Source: Microbacterium sp. RURRCA19A (GTDB taxonomy: Bacteria > Actinomycetota > Actinomycetes > Actinomycetales > Microbacteriaceae). From it: a DNA stretch of 64,000 nt. Shown here one piece after another: positions 1 to 7,381 of the stretch (positions are counted from its first letter, which is position 1; every line of letters begins with the position of its first letter). The translations under genes were made by a program, and so were the position numbers. Under the pieces are notes generated by a model, which worked only from the letters and a program-made list of their open reading frames with translations, had not been told where the DNA came from and did no database searches. The stretch lies in NCBI RefSeq assembly GCF_900156455.1, contig NZ_FTNQ01000001.1, positions 992,001 through 1,056,000 on the forward strand. The letters run 5' to 3'.

Positions 1-143
1 GGACCGAACCCGATCATGTACTGGCCGACGCGCACGCCGAACAGCTTCGCGGGCAGGAGGTGCCCGATCTCGTGCAGGGCGATCGAGACGGCCAGGCCGA
101 TCACGAGCACGAGCACGCCGATGAGGAAGGCGATCGCGGTCAC
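1..143 (-). CDS. rseP: RseP-type site-2 membrane metalloprotease, N-terminal part only
   Basis: The first 47 codons of an M50-family intramembrane zinc protease; the rest lies beyond the left edge. A hydrophobic helix (about residues 3-21) runs straight into HEIGHLLPAK, where the two His ligate zinc and the Glu is catalytic, then into GVRVGQYMIGFGP, typical of the RseP/Rip1 group. The family cleaves membrane proteins such as anti-sigma factors within the bilayer. The GTG start at 143 is supported by a minus-10-like hexamer exactly 6 nt upstream, which predicts a leaderless mRNA. In many actinobacteria this gene directly follows dxr; here a MurE-like gene on the other strand separates them. 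Confidence 0.82.
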   Translation of the reverse strand, partial: MTAIAFLIGVLVLVIGLAVSIALHEIGHLLPAKLFGVRVGQYMIGFG

Positions 144-149
144 CCGCCG

Positions 150-155
150 ACGATA
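150..155 (-). promoter_or_regulatory. minus-10 element (TATCGT) for leaderless rseP
   Basis: TATCGT on the minus strand is followed by 6 nt and then the GTG start. The spacing matches nine other TANNNT-start pairs in this window and places transcription start at or next to the start codon. Confidence 0.5.
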
Positions 156-221
156 CCGCCGCCGCCCTTGGAACCTGCCGTGCGGCGCCGATGCGGGGCC
201 TGTGCGGGCTCGGATGAGACA

Positions 222-1889
222 ATGACGGGGATGCCGATCGACACGCCTTCCCACCTCCCGCCCGTCCTCCGACCGGAGCACCCGCCGCGCCGCGAACTCG
301 CGGAGCTGGCCCGCCGTTTCGGCGAGCGCAGCATCGGCGACGTCGAGGGCACCGTCCTCACCGGCATCACGCTGGCCACGGCGGATCTCCGCGCCGGTGA
401 GGCGTTCGTCGCGATCCGCGGCGTCAACCGGCACGGCGCGGAGTTCGCCGCCGCCGCCGCCGAACGCGGTGCCGTCGCCGTCGTGACCGACGAGGCGGGC
501 GCCGAGATCGCCGCGTCCGCCGGACTCCCGATCGTCGTCGTCGCCGACCCGCGAGCTCTCCTGGGCGACCTGTCGGCATGGGTCTACGGCACGGGTCCCG
601 ACGACGAGCTGCCGCAGCTGCTGGCGACGACCGGCACCAACGGCAAGACGAGCGTGTCGCACCTGCTCGAAGGCATCCTGGGTCAACTGGGGGTCGTCAC
701 GGGCCTGTCGTCCACGGCCGAGCGTCACATCGCGGGCGAGGTCATCGTGTCGCGGCTGACCACGCCGGAGGCATCCGAGTTCCACGCTCTTCTCGCGCTC
801 ATGCGCGAACGCGGCGTCGAGGCCGTCGCCGTCGAGGTCAGCGCGCAGGCGCTCACCCGGCACCGGGTCGACGGGCTGATGTTCGACGTCGCCGGTTTCA
901 CCAACCTCACGCACGACCACCTCGACGACTACGCCGACATGCGCGAGTACTTCGAGGCGAAGCTGCCGCTGTTCCGGTCGGACCGGTCGCGCCGCGGTGT
1001 CGTGTGCCTCGATTCCCCGGCGGGTGCCGAGATCGCGGCGCGCGCGGACATCCCCGTGGTCACGATCGTCACGCCCGCGATCGCCGCGGACCCGGCCGCC
1101 GAGGCCGACTGGACGGTCGACATCGTCGAAGAGCGCCAGGACGGCACGGAGTTCACCCTCCGCGACCGGTCGGGCCGCTCGCTCACCACCGTCGTCCCCG
1201 TGATCGGACGGCACATGGCCGCCAATGCGGGCCTCGCGATCGTCATGCTGCTGGAGGCCGGTCACCCCTGGGAGGCGCTGACCGACGCCCTCGACGGCGG
1301 CCGGATCGCGGCATCCCTGCCGGGTCGCACGCAGCTGGTCTCGGGTCCCGAGGGTCCGGCGGTGTACGTCGACTTCGGCCACTCCCCCGATGCGTTCGAG
1401 AAGACGCTCGCCGCGGTGCGGCGCGTCACCCCCGGCCGCGTCGTGATGCTCTTCGGCGCCGACGGCGACCGTGACGCGACGAAGCGCCACGACATGGGCC
1501 GGACGGCCGTGGAGGGCAGCGACGTCCTGATCGTCACCGACCACCACCCCCGGAACGAGAATCCGGATGCCATCCGCGAGGTGCTCGTGGAAGGCGCGCG
1601 GCGCGCGCGGCCCGACGCCGAGATCCACGAGTTCACCCCGCCCGAGCGGGCGATCCTCGAGGCGGTCGCGCTCGTCGGCGAGGGTGACGCGATCCTGTGG
1701 GCCGGCCCCGGCCACCAGGACTACCGGGACATCCGCGGCGTGCGTACGCCGTACTCCGCCCGCGAGCTCTCGCGTCGCGCCCTGCGCGCCGCCGGGTGGC
1801 CGGTGCCCGACCCGCAGTGGCCCGTGCCGTATCCGCTCGCCTCGACGCCGTCGTCCGACCCCGAGCGCCCCGTCGACTTCCCCGCCTGA
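222..1889 (+). CDS. MurE-like UDP-MurNAc-dipeptide ligase paralogue
   Basis: ATP-dependent Mur ligase, 555 residues, of the MurE type, which adds the third residue to the peptidoglycan stem peptide in the cytoplasm. Seen: the P-loop TGTNGKTS near residue 138, FTNLTHDHLDDY, the YFEAKLPLF segment holding the Lys that is carbamylated in the family, and GADGDRDATKR. Three signature motifs are altered: VDFGHSPDAFE instead of VDYAHTPD, DHHPR instead of the DNPR that marks diaminopimelate-specific MurE, and GPGHQ near the C-terminus instead of GKGHE. The amino acid added is therefore unclear; Lys or Orn would fit Microbacterium walls. It lies alone between rseP and dxr, away from any division/cell-wall cluster, so it may be a second MurE. 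Start ATG 222 is chosen; ATG 231 is possible. Confidence 0.8.
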   Translation: MTGMPIDTPSHLPPVLRPEHPPRRELAELARRFGERSIGDVEGTVLTGITLATADLRAGEAFVAIRGVNRHGAEFAAAAAERGAVAVVTDEAGAEIAASAGLPIVVVADPRALLGDLSAWVYGTGPDDELPQLLATTGTNGKTSVSHLLEGILGQLGVVTGLSSTAERHIAGEVIVSRLTTPEASEFHALLALMRERGVEAVAVEVSAQALTRHRVDGLMFDVAGFTNLTHDHLDDYADMREYFEAKLPLFRSDRSRRGVVCLDSPAGAEIAARADIPVVTIVTPAIAADPAAEADWTVDIVEERQDGTEFTLRDRSGRSLTTVVPVIGRHMAANAGLAIVMLLEAGHPWEALTDALDGGRIAASLPGRTQLVSGPEGPAVYVDFGHSPDAFEKTLAAVRRVTPGRVVMLFGADGDRDATKRHDMGRTAVEGSDVLIVTDHHPRNENPDAIREVLVEGARRARPDAEIHEFTPPERAILEAVALVGEGDAILWAGPGHQDYRDIRGVRTPYSARELSRRALRAAGWPVPDPQWPVPYPLASTPSSDPERPVDFPA

Positions 1890-1941
1890 CCCCGGCCCCC
1901 GCACTCGCGTCCCACGGGAGCCGACCGAGCGGCGGGACGGG

Positions 1942-3024
1942 TCAGAGCGCGGCGATGACCGCGTCGGCGGTGCGCCGGGCCCACGACTCCGCCTCCGCGA
2001 GCGACTCGCGGGTGAGCGACGCGGGAGCCTCGTGCCGCTCCACGACCCTCTCGATGACCTCGACGATGCCGAGGAAGCTCAGACGCCCCTCGTGGAACGC
2101 GTCCACCGCCTGCTCGTTCGCGGCGTTGAACACCGCCGGGTAGGTGCCCCCGGCGCGCCCGACGCGCTTGGCCAGGGCGACGGAGCCGAAAGCCTTCTCG
2201 TCGAGCGGCTCGAACGTCCACTGCGTCGCGGTCGTCCAGTCCAGCGGCACCCCGACGCCCGAGATCCGGTGGGGCCAGTCGAGGCCCAGCGAGATGGGGA
2301 GGCGCATGTCGGGCGGCGACGCCTGAGCGATGGTCGATCCGTCGAGGAACTCGACCATCGAGTGCACGATCGACTGCGGATGCACGACGACGTCGATGCG
2401 CTCGTACGGCACATCGAACAGCAGGTGCGCCTCGATTACCTCGAGACCCTTGTTGACCAGAGTGGCGGAGTTGGTCGTGACGACCCGCCCCATGTCCCAC
2501 GTCGGGTGCGCGAGCGCCTGCGCGGGCGTCACATCGGCGAGGTCGTCTCTCGAGCGCCCCCGGAAGGGCCCACCGGATGCCGTGAGGACGAGTCGCCTGA
2601 CCTCGCCGGGTTCGCCCGACCGCAGCGCCTGCGCGATGGCGGAGTGCTCGGAGTCGACCGGCACGATCTGCCCGGGGGCCGCGAGCCGTGTGACGAGGGC
2701 GCCACCGACGATCAACGATTCCTTGTTCGCCAGGGCGAGGGTGCGCCCGGCCTCGAGCGCCGCGAGGGTGGGGCCGAGTCCCACCGATCCCGTGATGCCG
2801 TTGAGCACCACGTCGGCGGGGAGGTCGCGGACGAGCTGCTCGGCCTCGACGGCGCCCAGGGCGATGTCATCGACCCCGAACTCCGCAGCCTGGGCATCGA
2901 CGCCGGCGCGGTCCGTCCCCGCGGCCAGTCCCACCACTTCGAAGCGGTCGGGGTTGGCGCGGATGACGTCGAGCGCCTGGGTGCCGATCGAACCTGTGGA
3001 GCCGAGGATGACGACGCGACGCAT
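1942..3024 (-). CDS. dxr: 1-deoxy-D-xylulose 5-phosphate reductoisomerase
   Basis: Second step of the MEP isoprenoid pathway: NADPH-dependent rearrangement and reduction of DXP to 2-C-methyl-erythritol 4-phosphate in the cytoplasm. 360 residues, close to the usual length. The N-terminus has the NADP-binding motif [10 protein letters not shown]. The acidic metal site appears in [11 protein letters not shown], and the flexible-loop region in [11 protein letters not shown]. The ATG start at 3024 has a TAGGCT hexamer 6 nt upstream, suggesting a leaderless transcript independent of the FKBP gene that ends 9 bp before it. It converges with the MurE-like gene. Confidence 0.96.
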   Translation of the reverse strand: MRRVVILGSTGSIGTQALDVIRANPDRFEVVGLAAGTDRAGVDAQAAEFGVDDIALGAVEAEQLVRDLPADVVLNGITGSVGLGPTLAALEAGRTLALANKESLIVGGALVTRLAAPGQIVPVDSEHSAIAQALRSGEPGEVRRLVLTASGGPFRGRSRDDLADVTPAQALAHPTWDMGRVVTTNSATLVNKGLEVIEAHLLFDVPYERIDVVVHPQSIVHSMVEFLDGSTIAQASPPDMRLPISLGLDWPHRISGVGVPLDWTTATQWTFEPLDEKAFGSVALAKRVGRAGGTYPAVFNAANEQAVDAFHEGRLSFLGIVEVIERVVERHEAPASLTRESLAEAESWARRTADAVIAAL

Positions 3025-3030
3025 CCGCTC

Positions 3031-3036
3031 AGCCTA
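3031..3036 (-). promoter_or_regulatory. minus-10 element (TAGGCT) for leaderless dxr
   Basis: TAGGCT on the minus strand ends 6 nt before the dxr ATG. Its first three bases are also the TAG stop codon of the upstream FKBP gene, so stop codon and promoter element are the same DNA. Confidence 0.55.
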
Positions 3037-3999
3037 CTGACCGGTGGCAGCCGCGTGCTGGACTCCGAGGATGTCGACGACGAAGACGAGCGGGGCGTTC
3101 GCGGGGATGCTCCCCTGGCCCTGGTCGCCGTAGCCGTCCGAGGCCGGCATGACGACGAGGACCTGGGAACCGACCGTCTGGCCCTCCAACGCCTTGCGGA
3201 AGCCGGGGACGACGCCGGTGGTGGCGAACTCCGCGGGGGTCCCGCTGGTCCAGCTGGAGTCGAAGACGGTGCCGTCGTCGTAGAGCGCGCCGGTGTACTG
3301 GACGATCACCTGGTCGCCGGGGTTCACGACGTCGCCGTCGCCCTGGCGCAGGTTGACGACACGCGTCTCCGTCGGCGCCGGCGCACCGGTCATCGTGATG
3401 GTCGGGGCGCCCTTGTCGTCGAAGGTCACGGTGGGCATGCCCTCGGCGGGCGCGACCTCGGTGCCGGTGGCACGGGTGGGGAGCTCCTCGATGGCGTCGG
3501 CGACGAGGAGGAACGCGGGCGATCCCTCGCCCAGCACGCCCGCGGGGAAGGCGGACACGGTGCGCGAACCGATGGTCGCGCACTCCAGGGCCGCACCGAA
3601 GATCTGCTGCGACGAGATCAGGGTGTCCATCCCGTCGGGCTCGGTGCTCTGGGTCTCGAGCTGCACCTCACCGGTGGTGGCGTCCACGAGGGTGAAGTTC
3701 GCCTTCAGGACGTCGCCGGCCCGCACCTGCTGACCCGAGCCCTCGACGAGCGTGGTGCGCTCGAGCCCACCGGGCGTGTACCCGTCCGGGAGCTTCACCT
3801 CGACCTTGCCCTGGAAGTCTCCCGACACCTGGACGTCGCTCGACACCTCTCCCTGGGACAGCGCGCTCTGGCACGCCCCGGCGTCGGCCGAACCGCTGGC
3901 ATCCGGGGTGGGACTGTCCGGGGACGAACCCGTGCACCCCGCCAGGAGGAGCACCGCGGCGGCGGCGACGGACAGGGAAGCGATCGGGCGGATGCGCAC
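3034..3999 (-). CDS. FKBP-type peptidyl-prolyl isomerase lipoprotein
   Basis: Exported lipoprotein of 321 residues predicted to assist folding of secreted proteins by proline isomerisation. A signal peptide ends in the lipobox LLAGC with the lipidated Cys at residue 22, followed by a Ser/Pro/Asp-rich linker. Two FKBP-like segments follow. The first (about residues 60-185) is divergent. The second (about 215-315) is canonical, with VIVQYTGALYDDGTVFDSSW, GVVPGFRKALEGQTVGS and IPANAPLVFVVDIL. GTG 3999 is chosen because GAGAGG lies 6-8 nt upstream and it puts the signal peptide at the N-terminus. It is divergent from plsC and directly upstream of dxr. Confidence 0.9.
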   Translation of the reverse strand: MRIRPIASLSVAAAAVLLLAGCTGSSPDSPTPDASGSADAGACQSALSQGEVSSDVQVSGDFQGKVEVKLPDGYTPGGLERTTLVEGSGQQVRAGDVLKANFTLVDATTGEVQLETQSTEPDGMDTLISSQQIFGAALECATIGSRTVSAFPAGVLGEGSPAFLLVADAIEELPTRATGTEVAPAEGMPTVTFDDKGAPTITMTGAPAPTETRVVNLRQGDGDVVNPGDQVIVQYTGALYDDGTVFDSSWTSGTPAEFATTGVVPGFRKALEGQTVGSQVLVVMPASDGYGDQGQGSIPANAPLVFVVDILGVQHAAATGQ

Positions 4000-4097
4000 G
4001 GCAGACCTCTCGGAGACGACGGGAATCGGTCCATCATCCCCCATGCGGCTTTGGTGCCGCTGAGAGCCCCATGCACGGCGACGCATGCGGCGCGCAG

Positions 4098-4103
4098 TAG
4101 CCT
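4098..4103 (+). promoter_or_regulatory. minus-10 element (TAGCCT) for leaderless plsC
   Basis: TAGCCT is followed by 6 nt and the GTG start at 4110. No Shine-Dalgarno sequence is visible, which fits a leaderless message. Confidence 0.5.
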
Positions 4104-4109
4104 CGATGG

Positions 4110-4859
4110 GTGAGTTCCGACGAACCGGGCGGTACCCCCGCCGTCCCACCGAAGCAGATGGGCGCGGCCTACGGCCTCGGGCGCTTCCTGATCGCCCCGC
4201 TCGCGCGTGCCGTCTACCGCCCCCGGGTCGAAGGGCGCGACAACGTGCCGCGCACCGGTCCGGTGATCTTCGCCAGCAATCACCTGTCGTTCATCGACTC
4301 GATCGCGATCCCCGTGGCCTCTCCGCGCCCCGTGCACTTCCTGGCCAAGTCGGCGTACTTCGAGAAGTGGGCGTCGCGACAGTTCTTCACCGCCATCGGC
4401 GCGATCCCCGTCGAACGCGGTGCCGGGCAGGCCGCGCTCGACGCTCTGGACCAGCAGCGCGCGCTCCTCGAGGACGGACGCGCGGTGGCGCTGTACCCGG
4501 AAGGCACCCGCTCGCTCGACGGCCGCCTGTACAAGGGCCGTACGGGTGTGGCCTTCCTGGCACTGCAGACCGGCGCGCCGGTCGTGCCCGTGGGTCTGAT
4601 CGGCACCGACAAGGTGATGCCCGTGGGCGCCAAGGTCCCCACCACCAAGGAGCGCATCACCGTGCGTTTCGGTGAAGCGCTGGACCTGTCCCCCCACGGT
4701 GCCGCCTCGTCCGGCCGGGCTCGCCGCGGAGCGACCGACGAGATCATGGCGGCGATCCACGCGCTGAGCGAGCAGGAGCTGGCGAACGCGTACAACGAGG
4801 CTCCCGCGCAGAATCCGATCGAGCGCATCAAGCAGGTGCTCCCGCACGAGCGGATCTGA
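4110..4859 (+). CDS. plsC: 1-acyl-sn-glycerol-3-phosphate acyltransferase (PlsC family)
   Basis: Acylates lysophosphatidic acid to phosphatidic acid at the inner membrane face. 249 residues. The HX4D catalytic motif is NHLSFIDS near residue 58, and the glycerol-phosphate-binding motif is YPEGTRS near residue 130. A hydrophobic stretch (GLGRFLIAPLARAV) near the N-terminus may anchor the protein. The C-terminus ends in a basic/hydrophilic tail. GTG 4110 is the chosen start. The family also includes acyltransferases with other lysolipid substrates, so the exact substrate is inferred. Confidence 0.9.
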   Translation: MSSDEPGGTPAVPPKQMGAAYGLGRFLIAPLARAVYRPRVEGRDNVPRTGPVIFASNHLSFIDSIAIPVASPRPVHFLAKSAYFEKWASRQFFTAIGAIPVERGAGQAALDALDQQRALLEDGRAVALYPEGTRSLDGRLYKGRTGVAFLALQTGAPVVPVGLIGTDKVMPVGAKVPTTKERITVRFGEALDLSPHGAASSGRARRGATDEIMAAIHALSEQELANAYNEAPAQNPIERIKQVLPHERI

Positions 4860-4893
4860 GCGGGCGCCGAATGCACGGCGGCTCGCCACGGGG

Positions 4894-4944
4894 AGGGTCC
4901 GAAGACCCTTGACGCCGCGCCTCCTGACGAGCAGGGTCTGAAGA
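4894..4944 (+). promoter_or_regulatory. direct repeat pair in the dhaK promoter region
   Basis: AGGGTCCGAAGA (4894-4905) and AGGGTCTGAAGA (4933-4944) are 11/12 identical, with starts 39 bp apart. A minus-35-like TTGACG lies between them at 4909-4914. The second copy overlaps where a minus-10 would fall, but no convincing minus-10 is seen. The first copy also forms a small hairpin, AGGGTC-CGAA-GACCCT. The pair may be an activator or repressor site for the dha operon. Confidence 0.35.
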
Positions 4945-4964
4945 GGCGGGCCCGAACCCGCCTC
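4943..4964 (+). other. 8-bp perfect hairpin upstream of dhaK
   Basis: GAGGCGGG, 6-nt loop, CCCGCCTC. No T tract follows. It could end the plsC transcript or sit in the dhaK leader. The dhaK ribosome-binding site (GAGGAGG) starts 10 bases after it. Confidence 0.4.
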
Positions 4965-4986
4965 AGCCACGACGAGGAGGCACCCC

Positions 4987-5982
4987 GTGAAGAAGTTCGT
5001 CAACGACCCGGCCGACGTGCTGGCGGAAGCCCTGCGAGGGATCCACGCCGCCCACCCGGAGCTTCGCATCGACAGCGAGAACCGCGTCATCCTGCGCGGC
5101 GAACCCACGCGCGAGGGCAAGGTCGCGCTCGTCTCGGGCGGCGGATCGGGCCACGAGCCGATGCACGGCGGTTTCGTGGGCCGGGGCATGCTCGACGCCG
5201 CCGCCGCCGGTGAGGTGTTCACCTCCCCCACTCCCGACCAGGTGCTGGCGGCGACGCAGGCCGTGGATTCCGGTGCCGGCGTCCTCCACATCGTGAAGAA
5301 CTACACCGGCGACGTGCTGAACTTCGAGATGGCGGCGGAGCTCGCGGCGGCCGAGGGCGTGCGGGTCGAGTCGGTCGTGGTCGCCGACGACGTCGCGGTC
5401 CAGGACTCGACGTGGACCGCGGGTCGCCGCGGCACCGGCACCACCGTGATCCTGGAGAAGATCGTCGGCGCCCTCGCCGAGGAGGGTGCCGACCTCGAGA
5501 CGGTCGCGGCGCTCGCGCGTCGCGTGTCCGAGGCCGGCCGTTCCATGGGCGTCGCGCTCACGAGCTGTACCGTGCCGGCGGTGGGCCATCCCACGTTCGA
5601 GCTGCCCGAGGACGAGATGGAGGTGGGGGTCGGCATCCACGGTGAACCCGGCCGCTCGCGCGTCAAGCTCGCCACGGCCCACGAGATCGCCCGGCTCATG
5701 GTCGATCCGATCGTGCACGACTTCGCGGAGCCCGTCGGTCCGGCGATCGTGCTGCTGTCGGGCCTGGGCGGCACGCCGCTCATCGAGCAGTACCTGCTCT
5801 ACGGCGAGATCGCGCCGCTGCTGGCCGAGGCGGGCGTCGACGTCCGGCGCGTGCTGATCGGCGACTACATCACGAGCCTCGACATGGCGGGGGCCTCGCT
5901 CACGGTCGTGAAGGCCGACGACGAGTTCCTCCGTCTGTGGGACGCACCGGTCGTCACGCCCGGCCTCCGGTGGGGCGCATGA
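4987..5982 (+). CDS. dhaK: PTS-dependent dihydroxyacetone kinase, substrate-binding subunit DhaK
   Basis: Binds dihydroxyacetone covalently through a His hemiaminal so that DhaL-ADP/ATP can phosphorylate it to DHAP. 331 residues. GSGHEPMHGG near residue 55 forms the substrate pocket; the covalent His is His218 in VGIHGEPG. The GTG start follows a strong GAGGAGG site. Its TGA overlaps the dhaL ATG (ATGA), so the subunits are translationally coupled. A regulator and glpD/F/K lie downstream, placing the enzyme in glycerol and dihydroxyacetone use. Confidence 0.95.
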   Translation: MKKFVNDPADVLAEALRGIHAAHPELRIDSENRVILRGEPTREGKVALVSGGGSGHEPMHGGFVGRGMLDAAAAGEVFTSPTPDQVLAATQAVDSGAGVLHIVKNYTGDVLNFEMAAELAAAEGVRVESVVVADDVAVQDSTWTAGRRGTGTTVILEKIVGALAEEGADLETVAALARRVSEAGRSMGVALTSCTVPAVGHPTFELPEDEMEVGVGIHGEPGRSRVKLATAHEIARLMVDPIVHDFAEPVGPAIVLLSGLGGTPLIEQYLLYGEIAPLLAEAGVDVRRVLIGDYITSLDMAGASLTVVKADDEFLRLWDAPVVTPGLRWGA

Positions 5983-6614
5983 GCGGGGCCGTCTCGACCG
6001 ACGACCTCGTCGCCTGGATCCGGGCGTTCCGTGACGCCGTGCAGCAGCACCGCGATGAGCTGACCGCGTTGGACGCCGCGATCGGCGACGCCGACCACGG
6101 ATCGAACATGGCGCGCGGCCTCGATGCCGTCGTCGCGAAGCTCGACGCGCCGCCGGCCTCCGCCGCCGACCTGTTCAAGACCGTGGGCATGACCCTCGTG
6201 TCATCGGTCGGCGGGGCGAGCGGCCCGCTGTACGGCACGTTCTTCCTGCGGATGGGTCCCGCTCTCGCGGACGGCGTGGATGCCAGCTCCCTCGGCGCGG
6301 CTCTGCGGGCCGGCGCGGAGGGGGTCGTGGCCCGCGGCAAGGCGGAGCCCGGCGACAAGACGATGGTGGATGCGCAGCTCCCCGCGGTCGCCGCGTGGGA
6401 CGAGGCGGTGGCCGCCGGCGGGGACGCGGCCACGGCTGCGGCGGCCGCTGCCGCCGCAGCCGCGAGCGGTCGCGACGCCACCGAACCGCTCGTCGCCCGC
6501 AAGGGGCGGGCGAGCTACCTCGGCGAGCGCAGCGCGGGTCACGTGGATCCGGGTTCGGCCTCGACGGCACTCCTCTTCCGGACGCTGAGCGACACTCTGG
6601 CGGCGCGCGGGTGA
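5979..6614 (+). CDS. dhaL: dihydroxyacetone kinase ADP-binding subunit DhaL
   Basis: Holds ADP as a permanent cofactor that is rephosphorylated by DhaM and passes phosphate to DhaK-bound dihydroxyacetone. 211 residues, normal for free-standing DhaL. DAAIGDADHGSNM near residue 30 supplies the Asp residues that hold the two Mg ions; GGASGPLYGTFF and GDKTMVDA are the other nucleotide-site motifs. An Ala-rich helix sits around residues 150-165. It starts inside the dhaK stop and ends inside the dhaM GTG start (GTGA), giving a fixed DhaK:DhaL:DhaM operon. Confidence 0.95.
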   Translation: MSGAVSTDDLVAWIRAFRDAVQQHRDELTALDAAIGDADHGSNMARGLDAVVAKLDAPPASAADLFKTVGMTLVSSVGGASGPLYGTFFLRMGPALADGVDASSLGAALRAGAEGVVARGKAEPGDKTMVDAQLPAVAAWDEAVAAGGDAATAAAAAAAAAASGRDATEPLVARKGRASYLGERSAGHVDPGSASTALLFRTLSDTLAARG

Positions 6615-7336
6615 TCGGCATCGTCGCGGTCTCGCACAGCCGTCCGCTCGCCGAGGCCGCCGTGGATCTCGCGCTGCGAATGGGCGGCGGCGACCCGCCC
6701 ACGGTGCTGATCGCCGCGGGCGGCCCGGACGGCGACCTGGGGACGGATGCCGCCGCCATCGCGCAGGCGCTGGATTCGGCGGACTCCGGGGACGGCGTGC
6801 TCGTGCTGATGGACCTCGGGTCCGCGCTGTTGAGCGCCGAGATGGCCCTGGAGTTCGCCGCCGCACCGAACCGCGTCGCCCTGAGCCCGGCGCCGTTCGT
6901 GGAGGGCCTCGTCAGCGCCGTGGTCACGGCCGCGGGTGGGGCGACTCTCGCGCAGGTCGCGGCCGAGGTGGCCGGCGCGGCCGAGGCGAAGCGCGTTCAC
7001 TTGGGGGCGGTGGATGCCGATGCGCCCCCGCCGGAGTCGGGGAGCGCGCCGTCCGGCGACGAGCTCTCCTTCGAGACGACGGTGGTCAATCCGTCCGGCC
7101 TGCACGCTCGCCCCGCCGCGACGTTCGTCAAGACGGCGTCCCGGTTCGACGCCGACGTGCAGATCGCGGAGATCGGCGGCGAGACGCCTCCCGTCTCGGC
7201 GCGGAGTCTGCTCGCGCTCATGGCCCTCGGCATCCGCCAGGGGACCCGGGTGCGGGTGACGGCGACGGGCGCGCAGGCCCGCGACGCGCTCGAGGAACTC
7301 CGCACGCTCATCGACGACGGGTTCGGCGAGGTCTGA
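6611..7336 (+). CDS. dhaM: PTS phosphocarrier DhaM (EIIA-HPr fusion)
   Basis: Passes phosphate from the PTS to ADP on DhaL. 241 residues in two domains. An N-terminal EIIA-mannose-type domain (about 1-130) carries the phospho-site His9 in AVSHSRPLAEAA. A linker then leads to an HPr domain (about 152-241) with the phospho-site His165 in GLHARPAATF. The third, EI-like domain of the E. coli protein is absent, so phosphate must come from a separate enzyme I. The GTG start overlaps the dhaL stop. The gene ends at the left arm of a 19-bp hairpin. Confidence 0.93.
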   Translation: MIGIVAVSHSRPLAEAAVDLALRMGGGDPPTVLIAAGGPDGDLGTDAAAIAQALDSADSGDGVLVLMDLGSALLSAEMALEFAAAPNRVALSPAPFVEGLVSAVVTAAGGATLAQVAAEVAGAAEAKRVHLGAVDADAPPPESGSAPSGDELSFETTVVNPSGLHARPAATFVKTASRFDADVQIAEIGGETPPVSARSLLALMALGIRQGTRVRVTATGAQARDALEELRTLIDDGFGEV

Positions 7337-7381
7337 CGCGCGTCGTCTGCTCAGCGGGTGACGCTGAGCAGACGACGCGCG
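7337..7381. terminator. 19-bp perfect inverted repeat, bidirectional terminator
   Basis: Arms 7337-7355 and 7363-7381 pair without a mismatch around the loop GGGTGAC. The repeat begins on the base after the dhaM stop. Its loop-side half includes the stop codon and last codons of the convergent SorC-type gene. No T tract is present on either strand, as is common in this genome. Confidence 0.75.

Noticed and set aside
1908..1939. CGTCCC/GGGACG stem between the MurE-like gene and dxr as a terminator
   Set aside because: Only 6 bp with a 20-nt loop; too weak to call in this GC-rich DNA.
1567..4113. 848-codon plus-strand frame opposite dxr and the FKBP gene
   Set aside because: Shadow frame; dxr and FKBP motifs are decisive on the minus strand.
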